The notes: generated from the letters alone by a model not told the origin. 64,000 nucleotides of DNA from Mycteria americana (GCF_035582795.1 NC_134365.1:73885635-73949634); one strand, 5' to 3'; positions 1 through 13,413 are shown, counted from the stretch's first letter. Program-made: numbers and translations.

Positions 1-1185
1 TTTTCTTTCAAGTCATGTTATGACCTTAAAAAGCTTAGTTACTCAATATTCCCTACCTTTTTACTATACTGTTGTTCGTATGTATATTGATATAATAAAA
101 CCTATACAGGTGCCTGTTAGAAACTGGAGTAAATGAGATAAATGTCTTAGCTCATGGGCACTTCTTCATCTAAAATAAAACATTAAACTTTCTGAAAGTT
201 GCAAAAATAAATCTCCAAAACGGCATATGAAAGGAAGCAGTGTCTGGTTTTGCATTTGATTCCATTTTGCTCTGAGAGTGAATCATGGGAAGATTTGCAT
301 TTAGATTTAATCCGTTCAGCACTTCACAAACTCCAGCCCTAATATTTACATGCTAAATAGAGAGCTTTTACAAGGTTTTATTGTGAGGGTTTTGCCTTTC
401 TCTGTGAGTTTTTTTGTTTGGTTGGGTTTTTTGGCCGTGTTGGTTTTGTAAAACTTTCCCTGCATCCAAAAAAAGATAGGAAAAAGAAAGTTCTTACCAC
501 ATTTGTACCTAACCCGCATCAAAGCAGGGTGCCTTCAGATTAAAGTAATGGAATATCAGTTCTGCAATGACCACAAATTCCCTGGTTTTCTTGCCAGGTT
601 ATGAGACCATATTATTCACTGTAAGATTAATATAATTTCAGCATTCTTTTTTTGTAGAACACTACAAAGAACTTATTTTTCAGGGAACTGGCAAATAGAA
701 AAAGAGCTTTGAGCTGAATGAAATTACTCAAAATTTTACATTTTGGTTTCTTATTGCTTATAATATTTGTATTTGTAATCAAAATGGAAGAACATTTATA
801 CCAAGATGTTATTCTGAAAAGGAAAATCACACATTTCATTAGACATTTTCTAAATTAAATGTTTTTCTCTTTTAGTTGTTACTTAGTTGCAGTTTATGTG
901 TGGTTTTTGTTCACAAAAACAGATACATTCGTAACCCAAATCTCACTCTGAAAAAAACTTCACCCCCCAAAAAAAATCCACCAAGTTCTAATAATCCTCT
1001 AGCTCACTAAATTAGGAACACCAGGAAAATTAACATCCATTTTCACAATACAGTAGGAAAATTAATAAACCACTACATACTTTAACCAAAAAAGTTCACA
1101 GAAGCTCCTCCTGAAAGGGAAGGCAAAATAACAAAGAAAAGCTTCCTTCTTGACACTGGAATTTAAAAGAAGGACAGGTACCTAC
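1..1185 (-). other. SLCO1B3: Intron 9 of the SLCO1B3-like gene (partial)
   Basis: AT-rich sequence after the exon 9 donor. I see no further SLCO exon, in particular no cysteine-rich Kazal-type exon, so exon 10 onwards is to the left of the window. Short open frames here have no recognisable content. Confidence 0.6.
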
Positions 1186-1350
1186 CAATTAGAAAGATGG
1201 CTCTTGCCACTGATACATTAAATTGCTGCTCCATAAACTTTGTCTCATAGGTTATCAACCCAACAAGAGAATTGTACTGCAGAATAGTGAGGAAGATGTA
1301 CACCAGGAAAACTGGATTTCCAAACAGCTTCTTCAGAGCTGGGAAGAAAT
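1186..1350 (-). CDS. SLCO1B3: SLCO1B3-like exon 9 (TM7-TM8)
   Basis: 165 bp, acceptor CATTGCAG, donor ATTG|GTAGGT. It encodes [20 protein letters not shown] and continues to [11 protein letters not shown]...AIFLIG, matching the NPxY/F...EQQxGxSxxxAxFLxG region of OATP1. This is the last exon of the gene inside the window. Confidence 0.92.
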
Positions 1351-4300
1351 CTGCAATGGAGAGGTATATGCTGTACACCCTGCTACACACAGAGAAGAGC
1401 TGTTTTGACATCCTTTAGATAATAAAACTAACTTTGATTTAATTTGGCTGTATTGCAGATTATAATTCTTTGCCCGTAGAAACATATGCTTTGCCCATAA
1501 AAACATATGTGAGAGTTTTCCTCATTGCCAACACATGACTTACAGGAGCAGCAAGGCTGAATGGCACAGTGGATGCTGAAGCGGGAACCAGAAAACCTAG
1601 ATTCTCTTGTGTGTGACACAGGACTATTCATCAAAGGCACTAAGGCTTGCAACACTGATTCTCAATGCCTGTACAAGAGAGTGTCCCTAGAGGAGCATTA
1701 AGACTCTATAATGTACCAAGTGAAAAGTTTGGTGCCTAAGGCAGGAGCCTTCACAAACCACATGAGATACCCACGTGAGGCTGATATTCAGAGATAGGGA
1801 GCACCTGACCAAGCAAAAGGCTGGAACTTTTCCTGAGACCCTTGGGTAGAGTACCTAAGTCCATGGAATTAAAGGGAAGGCAAAAACCTGCATTTATCCT
1901 GTAGTTTGGTTGTTGGCACACTTGCCTAAAAGATGAGAGTTCAAAACACATCTGCAATAGCTACTAAGGGGTGCACATGCCTACATACATACAAATAAAA
2001 CCCTTGGGGGAGGCCGGCAATGGGTAGTTGGGTCTGATATTGCCTATGCAAGATTAATTTGGTATCGCTGAGCTCATACACAGGAGCTATAAATCCAGTA
2101 AAATCCCTCCAACAGCTAACGTAGTACTTAGCCTCATGTTTCCCTCCCATATGTTGGCCTCAGTGAAACAGGAACCTGCCAGCTGTGGACTGGTCATTAA
2201 TGAGGGATGGGATTTTTTCCCCCCTCTTTCTTCATAATCATAGGATTATAGCTGTAATACATCATATGACAACTACTGTGTTGAACTGAGAATCTCTGGT
2301 GCTCAAAGCAACAGCATGACCTTTTTCCAGCTGTCTTGACATAAGGAGAGGACTGAAACACACCCTTAGCATGTAATTATAATACTATAAATTAAAGAGA
2401 GCATTTTTGTCCATCATTTGCACTGCAGAAACATGCATTTTGCTGAGGGTTGTGCAAATCCACACTCAGTTCAGAAGGAACCCATGAGAGGGAATTCACA
2501 TGCAAACATTTGGGCAATAATCTTTCACCTTTTACTGCCTCTGAGAACTTTAACTGTGGCTGAGCTGGGGGGTCTATTTTACAGTGATCTTGAACAGGCA
2601 AATGACTAATCTTCAGGTTTTCATTCTCTCCTTCTTTTGGTAAGGAGTAAGGCAGAAACCAGAAGGGCAATGAAGCAGTGAAGTTGACTGCTCCACAGAT
2701 AAGCAGTCCAAGCCACCAGGCACCAACCCAACGGGTATCCTTAGGATTTATGCTGATAGCATCTATAAAATACAGAAAGACAGGAAAATAGATTAAATAT
2801 CATGCAGAGCAATTAAACTTACTATAGGTATCCTTATATATATAATTTAAAGACCAGAACAGGGTGATTTATGTTTCATACGAGAATTGAAATGCAGCTT
2901 GTATCAAATCAGTCCCATGCAGTCAAAAATAGATGTCTCCATTTAGACCCATGGTGGCATTTCCCTGCCACAATCTTCCAACACTTTCAGTGGGAATGAG
3001 TGACAGCAAGAGGGCCCTTCACCACCCAAAAAGAACTTCCCTTTCTCAATTTCCCACTGTCCCCTCCTTCTTCTATCCCCCAAATCAATAGTTTTTCCTT
3101 GAAGTTCCTCAAATTTTCCCTGGGATTAGAGACTTGAAAGTGATTTGAACAATGAAATTATTTTCATGTGAATCTTTGCTGCATGCTTTTTAAGAGAACA
3201 TAGTTTTTGCCAAGAGTTGAAAGTGTCCATGAGCAAAGGCCTTTCACTGTTCCCTCAATGTGTGGATGGTCTTTCATTTGCTCATTTGTTCTCAGCTGCG
3301 CAGCGAGGGTGTAACAAGTGCATCCGCAAGCATAAAGAGGTGCAAAATTTTTCTGCAGTGGGGGTAGGGGTCTTGCATCAAGGGCTATTCCAGTCACACT
3401 ACAACGCTGCAGATACTAAAATGTAAATAACACTAGTTTTCGAGTACGAAAAACTCTCTGCAGAGCCCCCCCTTTTTGAAGTAGTAAGCTGGGAAGGTGC
3501 TTCTTGGCATGCAGGTACCTATACACAGCCATCTTCTCAGTTAATGCACCACCCCACAGTCTCTTACTGATATCCACAACGCCAATGTCAACCCAGAGGC
3601 TGGCACAGAAAGATCCAAGCAGGAAGCCCAGGGTCGGTCCAAACATGCCCGAGGATCTCACCAGGCCTGTAAGAGAAGGGAGGCAGCACAGGAGATTGAG
3701 CAAAACGTTCTGCGGACAAGCACGCCGCCTTCTCTGAGGGCAAGGAAAGGAGAGAGGAGGGAGGAAGCCGAAGAGGAGCACAGGCCGTTAGGGGATGTCT
3801 AATGGGAAGCTTCTGATCAGCAAGAAAATAAGCCGTAAGCTGCCAATGCAATAGCTGCAATGTGGAAGTAGACTCCTTCACCCTCACAGGGTTTTGCCGA
3901 AGCGAGTGCGGTCTCACGTGGACCCCCACACGCATTTCATTGGCAAGATTGGTGTCTTGGAAGGAACAGGAAGAAAGAGAGTAACACTGCAATGATTTTT
4001 ATCCCCCCCCCCCCCCCGATTTTTGTAGTTGCATTGTTCAGCTTGTGGTGGTTAACTAATGAAGATACAACTCCAGGCCCGTTGGAGGTATCATAAGTCT
4101 ACCTGCAACTCTATTTACAGCTTCCATGATGTTCTATGATTGTAGAAGTCAGGATGTTTCCCTATAGTATGTGTTCAGGTCCCTAGTTTAATTTTAAGTA
4201 GCAGTAGTTGATCTGATGGTGTGGATATAAGAAGGCACATCTTTGCAGTTTGGAATCACATTAGGATGACTGGGACAATAAAAGTGCGTGGACATGAAAT

Positions 4301-7300
4301 TAGGTACAGGACCCTGAGAATATTTTCAGTAGGCAACAAGGAGATATAAGTGTCCCTCTGTGTGATCAGAGTTCATTAGACAGAATCTTTGTTGAATCAT
4401 TCAGCACCAGAATGAGCGAATCAGCTACCTGTTGCGATAATACGCACTTATGCGGCTCTAAAAAAAAAATCAAGAAATCCGGTGATCAGGTAATGACCTC
4501 TTTAAAAGCAGGTTGCAGTTTTGCTACTGGCCTCACTGGGGCTTCTATTTCCTGCTCTGTCTCTGCTTACAAAGGAGATAACATGGGATCAGAAAAGGTG
4601 GGATGCCCCTAGGAGCAAATGAATAAGCTGTGAAGACTAGCAGGAAATCTAGGAAGCTAGGACTGCATTTTGCTGACTGCATTTGTAAATACAACACAAT
4701 TTGACTTTGGTGACCACTGCTGGCAATCAACATAAAATGAAAATATCCTCAAAATAATTCAAACATAGGTCATAGGTCCTCACATTCCCTTGTCACTTTT
4801 GTTGATCTGTTGAAGTTTAGTTGTGAGAGGGTAACAGTTTCAAAAAAAGGTTAGTGATTTGGATTTCTGAATTCTAGCATGGAACTGCCACCTGGGAGTG
4901 GTTTGAAGTTGCAGAAGGCTATTCTATTAGAAAAATATTGAAGGCTATTCTATTAGAAAAATATAACTGCAATTCTATTAGAAAAAAAGGAATTCTTGAC
5001 CAAGTGCCTGTCAGTTCTTGTGCACATTTGGCACTACGCTCTGTAAATCCTACTATGTTGTTCTACTGCAGAGATTTTTCTCCTGTTGATTTTGCAAACT
5101 CTTTGCTGAATGTAGTGATTCCTCAGCTTATGATCAAGGACTTCTGTAATAAATTCTTACAGCATAATTTAACCATTCAGTTTTTATCTTTGCTTCATTG
5201 CTCTAATTGCATACTGCTTTCATTTAGTTCTCTCACTTTACTTCATCAGATCTGGCCTTTTAGACTAAATTCTGATTCTTCCAAATGACTGACTGCTGCA
5301 GAGTCAGGATTTTGACACTAGAAGCCAGGAATTAGCTCTTTATGTTATTTAACAGTGAGTCTAAAGTAGAACTTACTACTCAGAACTATGCAAGCTCATC
5401 TCCAAAGTTCAAATACTCAGTGGCATATATCTAAAATAAACAGATAAAAACCAGCACATCCATAACACTGGCTTTGTATATTGTATGCAGTATATTTCTT
5501 TAAGATACCATATGCTATCAGATAAGCTAAGAAGCATATGTGCAATAACTTTGCGTATGTATAGTTTTTAAATTAAATTTCACACTTGCATACCCTTTAA
5601 ATTCAAGAATAACTTCGCTAAGATAATATGTTTATATTGTGACAAAACAAAAGCAAATAATTTCACAGTGATATTTTCTTAGGATATTTTTGCTTTGTAA
5701 TATTTATTCTTTGTAATTAATAAACAAACTAAACCACAAACAGTAAATCATGCAGACTTATCACTTAATCAGCTGCTGCATATTGACATAGCTCAGCCAA
5801 GCCTTTGTATTGATGAGTAATTTAACATGTAACAGGTATTAAAATTTACAACATACATTGGCCTCAGATACGTTTCTACTGAAGCCATGGGTTCAACACT
5901 TACAAGATTATATGCTAATGCTCAACTCAGTGATGAAATGTCATTCATTCAAAGTATCTGCGTTGGTGAGAAATCCATGGAAGTGAAGTACTCCTCATTA
6001 AATATCTTTAATTGTCTGTTACTCCTCTTACATGATAAGTCTGATGGCTACTGCCATTAATTAACCATGTCAACATTCAGTTTCAAATAAAATCAGAAAT
6101 TCATTTTAAAAAATGGCTACTGAAAGCTTATTAGTACAGGTGAAATCCTCATATGTATGTTGGCAACCCTTCTATAGGCACCTAAGCAGAAGCAAAATAT
6201 CTGAAGACCATAAAACATCTGAATAAATTAGGTGCTTAGCATGGAGGAGTATTTATGAAATAACCTCTCAGTCAGAGCAGTTGGCCTCAAAGGTGACTCC
6301 ACCAAAGGCCTCTCTCAGAACAAAGCAAACCACTGAGATTCTGATATTCCTGTCTCTTGACAAATGCCAATTGCATGTAGACACAGAGGGTCAGATCATT
6401 ACACCTTTCAGTCATCCTGAGTAGTGACCCTACGCAGAAGAGCTTTTCAGGACTGTATGTGGTGTACAGTGCATTGTACCACCGCAGGACCACGTTGATG
6501 GCCTGGTAGAACTACATAAATTAAAAAGGTTCTGTAAAAGTCAGTCTGAAAACTATAGAATTTCCTGGGGGCGGGGGGGGGGGGGGGGGGGGGGAATCCA
6601 TTTCCTGTCTCACAGAGTTCTACAGAAAAGCTACCATCCTCTACTAAATTCTGTAAGACAGCTTAACAAAAACGCTAATTTTTTTCCTTTTCTGTTCCTT
6701 CCTATGACAACTCCGGTTTTATTGCTGTCAGTTATCATTTACACTACAACTCTGCCAAAAAGATTTTAATGCATTCTATTGACACAATAAAAAGCTGTCT
6801 CTGCCTCAAAATAACTTATGTCCTTAGTCAACAAAACATCTAAGGGCGGGAGGAAAAGGAGAGTCAGGAAAGTGAAACTTCTTGCTCAGGGTCAAATAAT
6901 GAGATCAATGGTCAAAATTCATCAGCAAGGCTTGACTGACTTTTTTTATTAGAGGACAATTTTTGTTGCATTTTACAAAAACACTGATCATAAATTGATT
7001 CAGTCAACTGATAAAAAAATCAGATCTAGGAAAGAATTAAAGTTGGTCAAGAAAAGGAATTTCAGCTCTACGCAAAAGACTATTTCAACATTCACTTTTT
7101 TTGCAAATTGGGTCAGTCCATCAAAATGGAATAAGAGACTGAAAATTGCTATTCAGAATGTTAAAATGAAATATTTTAATACTCTGTAAACAAAATACTT
7201 TCTTTCACTTGCACGACCCAAACAAATTTTCATTTTGCTTGAATACATACTATTCTCTGTGTCTACTCTATATTTTTAGTCTCACTTCCTCAGTAGTCTC

Positions 7301-10300
7301 CAACCCATTGCAGTCTCTCCCAGATCAGATTCTGACGAGAAAAAATTCCAGCTGAACTTTTTAAAATACCTTTAATCAGAAGCTCAGAGGCGATTACAAA
7401 TATTTTGGATAACTACTGAGTGGAACTTTTGTTTTTGTCAGCTTCCTTCACAATACTTCCATTTTCTTCAACCTGCAGATTTCCTCATCCCCAAATGAAG
7501 ACATTTGCAATGGCCTTACCCTGTAGCATTACATACTGAGCTCTTCCTGAAACTGTGTCTTACTATCTTTATGACCAGTTCAACTTCACCAAGTTTACTA
7601 CAGGCAACAGTTTTCACCTCCCTCAGCCAAAGAAACACTCCATGCTATTAAACCAGTTTGGCAATAAATTAATTAGCTTGGGTGTAAGTCATTCTGTCTT
7701 GGGCAATAGGCTACCTTCCATCAAAACAACAACAACGAAATCCCAATTAGAAGGGATTTGTTACAACACCCTGGCAAGGGTTTGGTTTTTCCTTCGGTAA
7801 CTAGCGACTTTAAAAAGCTTTCATCAGGAAGTGTGCTGCATGTAAAATTCAAAAAGTCAGGTAAAAGCTTCTGAAACATGTTTACGTTACTGTGATTGCA
7901 TTACTGATCCTTACATTAAGGATCATTCTCTTCTCTGTGAAACAGTGATTAGGAAGAATTTTATCCTCTGAAGCGGTGGTACTGAAGATGATACGCCAGA
8001 CAAGACAGATATGATTTCTCATTTTGGAGAAAGTAGTATTTGATTATGCTTCTCTTCATTACAGAGAAAACTGACACATGTAGCAGAAGCCACTTGGGGA
8101 AAGCAAAAGGAGCATCTGGGAAATATCCTTCAAAAATAAACATGAGATCTCTTTCGAACTGCTTTTTTGTCTCTGTACAACTCAAAATTATCCAGAACAG
8201 AGCAGATAGATAGATTTTTTTTGGTGAGTATTTGCTTGGCTACAGAAACGTTAAAGAAAAGAAAGTTTAGCATAAGAATCACTTATTTGCATATTACCTA
8301 TGTAAAATGCTGAGTTTTCTTCTTTAGAAAAATCATCAATATATGAAACCCCCAGTGGCATAACTGGTGCTTCCCCAATTCCACGTAAAAGGTTCCCCAT
8401 CAACACAAAGAGCCACAGGTAGGAATTTGTTGTTTTCTCACATCCTGCAGGCCATAAACATTTACATTTCTGTGAACATAATCCTGACAATACTTTATTG
8501 CAACAGAAAAATAACATAAGATATGGTTTTTTACAATCATCATAGGGTGGGTTTGTATATATCACAGTTTCTAACAGGGGTTTTACTGCTTTCCAGTAAA
8601 AGAAGGTGTATAAAATGGGGACAAGCAGAAGAAGAGAACCCAGCATCAGAGCTTTTGCTTACCAAAATTTTTCATTGCACTGGGTGTTTCTGTAGCATCT
8701 GTGACTGGAAGGCCCTCAGACGATGCTGGGGAGCAAGCTGATACACTCGTAGAGGAGTTGTCCACAGTAACAGTTATCCTTTCATAATTATAACTGGAAA
8801 ACAACTGTGTAAAATACAACTGACACATGAAAGACACTGCTTTGCAGGAAGTGTGTATGAGCCTTGTGTTCATTCCTGTTACGTGCAGGCAAAGCAGAGG
8901 GGCAACCCATTTCCAGTGCTTTCACTTAAAAAAAGATCGGTATCTTCATACCTTTTTCAAAATGCTCTGACCATTCTAACCGCAATATTTTCTTAAGCTA
9001 AAGAGCAAAAAAGCCGCTTCCAGGGCTTAAGAGATCATTCTTTAGACTGAAGGACAGAGGCAGAGTCCATCCACATCTGCCTACATACAACAGTGCTGAT
9101 GTTTTTCCATACTGGCACCAGTTTCTTACCTATGTGACAGACGTGTAACATAGGGATTTCTGTGCTAGTTTAAAATGAGCTAGCTAAGGATCTAGTAGTA
9201 ACCTATCTGTGTCTATAAAGAGATTAACACGGGCTGCAAAACACATGTGCCAGTTTGTCTGTATTTAGGCAGCCAACTACTACAGCAAATCCACTAAGTA
9301 AATTGAAGCCAGCTTGAGTACATTTATGCTACATTGGGATAAATGGAAAGCAGATATTCGCTCTGACTGTGCAATCAAGTGGTAACCTTTAATATTGTGA
9401 CGGGTGACAGTGAGGTCCCCATGGCCACTGGGTTTTGCTCAGTGTTGTGGAGAATGGGTAATCTTCAGAACCTGGCTGTGAGTTTGGGTTAAATCAGAGA
9501 TTTCCATAGCTCTGCTTCTGGCCTGTGCTGTCCCTTGCAGTGCAGGTTCCCAAGCAGAGTAGTGACTGTGGCCACTTTCCATACCATGGTCCCCAGATAT
9601 AATTCTTTCCATACTCTCCTTATCAAAGGTATTGGTTTTGGAACTAAAGAAGATGCACAAATAAATTTTAATTTTTGAGGGACAGAGGGGTTTTATTTTC
9701 AACTACTATTCAGTAAGGATGCCGAAGGATTGGAGAGGTATGAACTGCTTCTGACAACTATGTAAGCACTAAAGCTTAGATGTGAAGGGGTATTTAGATA
9801 GTTAAGTCTCCCTGAGTTCAGTGGAGATAGATACAGATTTTCATAATTTTAAAGAGCTTAGCATGAATAGCCACCATGGAGAAAGAAAACTCTTCCATCA
9901 AGATCTCGTTACAGTTCAAGTATTAAAAAAAAAAAGAACAGCTAAAAAAAACCCCCCATATCTATATATATCCATCCCAGGTGAAAAATACAACCCACTT
10001 TATCCCTAATTATGTATAAGTTCTGTAGAAACCTGAGGTTTCTCTCTTACTTACCTGTAGAAAGAGGTTACATTTCAGACAGGAAATCAGAAAGTCAATA
10101 CTAAAAAATCCACCTATTAAAACCTTCCTTTTATCTGGAAGAAACTACTATTGTCAAGCTTTTAACTCAGGTGTATGATTAAAAAACACTTCATATAGTC
10201 AAGTTCAATTACTGCACAATGTGAAAACTCTCCATATTTACCGTCCCATTAGGAACTGAGGCATCACTGACAAAAATGCTCCTAAGGACATAATGAGACA

Positions 10301-11330
10301 TCCAACAGCAATTACTTTTGGTCGATGAACTCTTGGTCCAAGGTAGCTCACCAACACCATTACCATTAAGTTACCTGCATCAACAGGAGAGAGAACCAGT
10401 AAGATTACAAAGAGATTTTTTTTAGGGGGAAAAATGTATTAAGAAGCAGTATTTATCCACTTTCAAAGAAAGTACATATACCTATCTCAAAGCTGCCATC
10501 AATAATGCCAACAATTGATGATGAGATTTCAAATCTCCTTTCAATTTGACTGGACATGCTCTTCATGTAGCTTCCAGAAAATCCTTTGGCAAAAAAGGAA
10601 AAAGCTAGAGCTCCAAGAAATATCTGGAGAGAGAAAATAATTGAGTTTGCAAAGAAAGAATTTCTTCTTCATTGGCTGGATGCCTGAGCAACCTACTCAA
10701 GAAACACAAAAATCAAATGCTTTGCTTTCTAATTCTCTGTGAAGAGATTCTTCCTATTGTTTTCATTAAAACAGAAGATTTTACTTTCTCTTTCAGGGTG
10801 GCCTCCAAAGCCTCTTCTACTGCAAAGAAAAAGAAAGTTGACATTGACTGTGTGCACCTTCTACCTTTCTACCACATACCATTTTAGCTGTTTCCTTCCT
10901 TAGGGAAAACTTGCAGCATGAAGTTGTTCATTACTGGTACTATAATTACGGCATGTCTTATTACTCCTACTTCTCCTGTTCTAAAAAGCATGGATAAAAA
11001 GATATAGCTGCAACTACCACTATGACTATAGCACACCTCTAAATGATTCGTTAGTAAAATATGGCTTCTCTTTTTAACTGCTGAACACATTTATTGACTT
11101 CTATATTCTTGGAATCACAACCTTCAGTGTCATAGAGAACTAAGTGAATTTTGATAGAACTTCAAATTGTAATTTTCAGTATTCCAGAGAAAATATGTTG
11201 TGAGGGCTCCCCTCTGTACCTTTAGCTTTGAACAATTATGGCACACGCTCTTGGCAGGAACTGCGCTGCCATCGCTGTCCTGGAAGAGTGACTTGTCTTT
11301 AAGCTGGCCAGCAGTGATTGGCCTGTCCAT
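1186..11330 (-). CDS. SLCO1B3: SLCO1B3-like organic anion transporter (OATP1), 5' half of coding region
   Basis: Sodium-independent uptake carrier of the plasma membrane for bile salts, steroid and thyroid-hormone conjugates and similar organic anions (family knowledge). Eight coding exons join in phase to 387 codons with no stop: 11330-11220, 10623-10482, 10374-10242, 8793-8663, 8444-8298, 3666-3568, 2762-2529 and 1350-1186. The start ATG at 11328-11330 sits in a strong ACCATGG context. The OATP signature [11 protein letters not shown] is at residues 263-273, and exon lengths 142, 133, 147, 99 and 165 match those I recall for human SLCO1 genes. FEISSS and SYIDDF favour 1B over 1A or 1C, and the order next to SLCO1A2 and IAPP agrees. 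Family members are near 690 residues, so about 300 residues (TM9-12 and the Kazal-type loop) lie beyond position 1. SLCO1C1 is the main alternative. Confidence 0.85.
2529..2762 (-). CDS. SLCO1B3: SLCO1B3-like exon 8 (OATP signature, TM6)
   Basis: 234 bp, acceptor TTTTATAG, donor AAAG|GTGAAA. It encodes the family signature [11 protein letters not shown], then TM6 ending in [14 protein letters not shown], and a long hydrophilic cytoplasmic loop (about residues 305-332) that is variable between paralogues. Confidence 0.93.
3568..3666 (-). CDS. SLCO1B3: SLCO1B3-like exon 7 (TM5)
   Basis: 99 bp, acceptor TCTTACAG, donor ATCA|GTAAGA. It encodes [19 protein letters not shown] and VDIGVVDI, matching the IGPxxGFxLGS...VDIG motif of TM5. 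A 4.6-kb intron separates it from exon 6. Confidence 0.9.
4003..4017. repeat. Poly-C tract
   Basis: Fifteen consecutive C in intron 7 of the SLCO1B3-like gene, followed by GATTTTTG. Such runs are prone to length error in assemblies. Confidence 0.9.
4914..4987. repeat. 26-bp tandem duplication with a third diverged copy
   Basis: Two exact copies of a 26-bp unit beginning GAAGGCTATTCTATTAG lie at 4914-4939 and 4940-4965, followed by a diverged third copy that keeps ATTCTATTAGAAAAA. It lies in intron 6. Confidence 0.85.
6567..6594. repeat. Poly-G tract
   Basis: G5, then C, then an uninterrupted run of 22 G, in intron 6 of the SLCO1B3-like gene. It is a strong G-quadruplex candidate on the plus strand (transcribed template for this gene). 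Confidence 0.9.
8298..8444 (-). CDS. SLCO1B3: SLCO1B3-like exon 6 (TM4)
   Basis: 147 bp, acceptor CTGCAG, donor ATAG|GTAATA. It encodes [20 protein letters not shown] followed by [20 protein letters not shown]. The RGIGE(T/A)P and SYIDDF motifs are diagnostic for OATP1 carriers. The open CGT codon for the arginine contrasts with the stop at the same place in the neighbouring SLCO1A2 copy. Confidence 0.92.
8663..8793 (-). CDS. SLCO1B3: SLCO1B3-like exon 5 (second extracellular loop)
   Basis: 131 bp, acceptor TTTTCCAG, donor TTTG|GTAAGC. It encodes the variable loop after TM3, which contains NSS, a potential N-glycosylation site. Sequence is poorly conserved, as is usual for this exon. It was placed by phase, splice sites and the RYNYE start that matches the (R/Y)YxYE motif of paralogues. 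Confidence 0.8.
10242..10374 (-). CDS. SLCO1B3: SLCO1B3-like exon 4 (TM2-TM3)
   Basis: 133 bp, acceptor GATGCAG, donor GACG|GTAAAT. It encodes [19 protein letters not shown] (TM2 and the conserved HRP intracellular turn) and TM3, ending FLMGR. It is open and in phase with both neighbours. Confidence 0.9.
10482..10623 (-). CDS. SLCO1B3: SLCO1B3-like exon 3 (TM1 and first loop)
   Basis: 142 bp with canonical CTCCAG acceptor and GTATAT donor. It encodes [15 protein letters not shown] (TM1) and then [10 protein letters not shown]...DGSFEIG, the near-invariant entry to TM2 in OATP1 carriers. The length equals the human SLCO1 exon as recalled. It is fully open. Confidence 0.9.
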
Positions 11331-11365
11331 GGTTTTCCTCTTCCAGATCTGATATGTAGGTCTTC
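11220..11365 (-). CDS. SLCO1B3: SLCO1B3-like exon 2 (start codon exon)
   Basis: The acceptor lies just above 11365 (CAAACAG on the minus strand) and the donor AAG|GTACAG at 11219-11218. Coding begins at 11330 and gives residues 1-37, a cytoplasmic N-terminus ending CHNCSKLK. This matches the ...C-x-x-(S/G)-x-LK motif just before TM1 in SLCO1 proteins. The 35 bases above the ATG are 5' UTR. The exon ends in phase 0. Confidence 0.85.
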
Positions 11366-13413
11366 CTGTTTGGAAAATATCATTATGATTAACTATTATT
11401 TGCATAAGAATAAAGGTTCCAATGTTTTTCAGACATACTAGATGGTGAGACGCTACTTGAAGCGTCTACACATTGACACCTTTTCTAAGGAAGGATGTTA
11501 AAGAGTGTTCAAAGTGTCACTGTAATGAGTTAAGGATTGGTGCACCTGCTTTGTGAAATCTGCTTTCTAAGAGACTTCAGGGCCTTCCTGGATAGATGGA
11601 AAATTTAGAGGCAACTTGCTGACAGTTTTTAGAAATCTTTGTAGAGAAGGAAAGTCCCTAGGCAGCTAGAGGGTAGGAGAGTATGTCAGAGAAACAGCTT
11701 CACCATGCTTGAACCAATTCTTATATTCTCTTTTAGATATCCGCTTTTGATCGCTGTTCCAGGCTAAATGGACCTTTGGTATGATCCAGTAGGTGCCTGA
11801 TATTTTGTTATATTTATGAGGATTTTCTCTAACTGCATAATCTATGAACCTGCAGAAATACTGAACACTACTCTGTACCATTCTGTCAGCATTCCTATAA
11901 GTAATGTTATTTATTGAATAAATGTTTGTAGAATCAGATCACAAATGATGACTGAGGAGAAAACAGGGTAAGAGATATGGTAGGTAAAGATGTATTAGGG
12001 AAAAAGAGGGCACTGATTAAAAGAAACTAATAATGACTATTTTAAAGTCCACAAGTCTCCACAAGTTCCTGCAAGATAGATGATAAATGTAGCTATTTTA
12101 ATAAGTCTGCCAAAGTTTTCCATTTAAAAATTGGCTCTGATATAAGGAGTCATCTTAGCTGTGTTGGTTAATGTAGATTAAGCTGATCAGGGGAAACCAG
12201 CTGATACAGAGAGATCTGGAATGATAACAAGTCAAAAAGAGCCATTGCCAAGTTCCTCTGTTGGAAAACTGGTGCAGTAGTACCAAAATCAATTCGTTAG
12301 CTCTGACATACATCGGCACATGTATTAGAGGAATATAGAGGAACATAGGTCAAGAAATTGGCCTGTAGCTTTTACCCCCAAGACACTGGGATCTTGGATA
12401 TCCCACTCTGTTTAATTCCTCTAGGAGCTTCTCAAAGTTCCCCTCCTGCAGGCCCCAGAGGCTAGCTGACCCATGAGTGGAGACCATTTAAGTGTCAAAA
12501 GGGATTTTCGACACTGGGGGCGATAGGGCTGTGGCAGGGGCCCAGGATAACCCTCAAAGGTCACTTTGTTCCTGTGGAAAGCTCAGTTCTGCCAAGCAAG
12601 ATGCCCAGGAGCAACCTGAACTCCCTGAGAAATGTCCACCCATGCCGAGAAAGGATAACACTTTCTTAGCAACCCAACAGCCCCCCCCCAAGTTATTCCT
12701 AATGATTGCAAATAGGCACTAAAGTCTAATAAAGAGATATAAAGCCTCATAAGCACTCTTAAGTTAAATTTTGTAGGTTTTAGTTCCAAATCCTACTCCA
12801 GTAGGATCCACCAAAAGTGACTATGAAAAGCAAGCACATGGATATTTCAGTGATCCACATAGAAAATTTCTAAAGGGACCTAACCTTCCTTAGACCATCT
12901 TCAGCAGCTTACAAATCAAAAAACTTTGAAAAAAGAAATTATAGATAATTAAAGTATGGTGAATTCAGATTTACCCCAATCTTTACAGGTTGGGAGCTGA
13001 AAGACAGAGTTCTCTAAAGCAAATACATTCTTTATTGATTTGTATGTTGCTGATTATTAACTTTGTGAAACATCTGACTCCGTTAAATAAACAGTATTTA
13101 AATGAGTGACGTGGTTTCTTTTTCACAATATTTAATGTTATGCTGCCAGCCTAATAATCTACTTTAAACTTATGGAAAATGTTAAACTGTATAAACACTT
13201 CTCTGATGCCTAATGAAACAATAAAATTTTCCATAACCACTATATAAAAATCTGAACTTTGGCAAACCAGTGAATCATTGACACCAGTGGTATTTAAAAT
13301 TAAATGAAGAAAGAAAACTACTACAAGATTTAATTTATGACAACTTTTAAAAATTAATTAATAGTTTTTGTACAGAGGGGTAAAACACCCCACTGTCCAC
13401 AGTGCTTATTCTT

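Noticed and set aside
3416-3992. Two overlapping minus frames of 121 and 134 codons
   Set aside because: The first is only the read-through of SLCO1B3-like exon 7 into flanking introns; the second is a different frame over the same exon.
4109-4145. TTCCATGATGTTCTATGATTG, resembling the CR1 terminal ATTCTATG repeat
   Set aside because: The upstream sequence does not match the CR1 3' region, so similarity is limited to a few bases.
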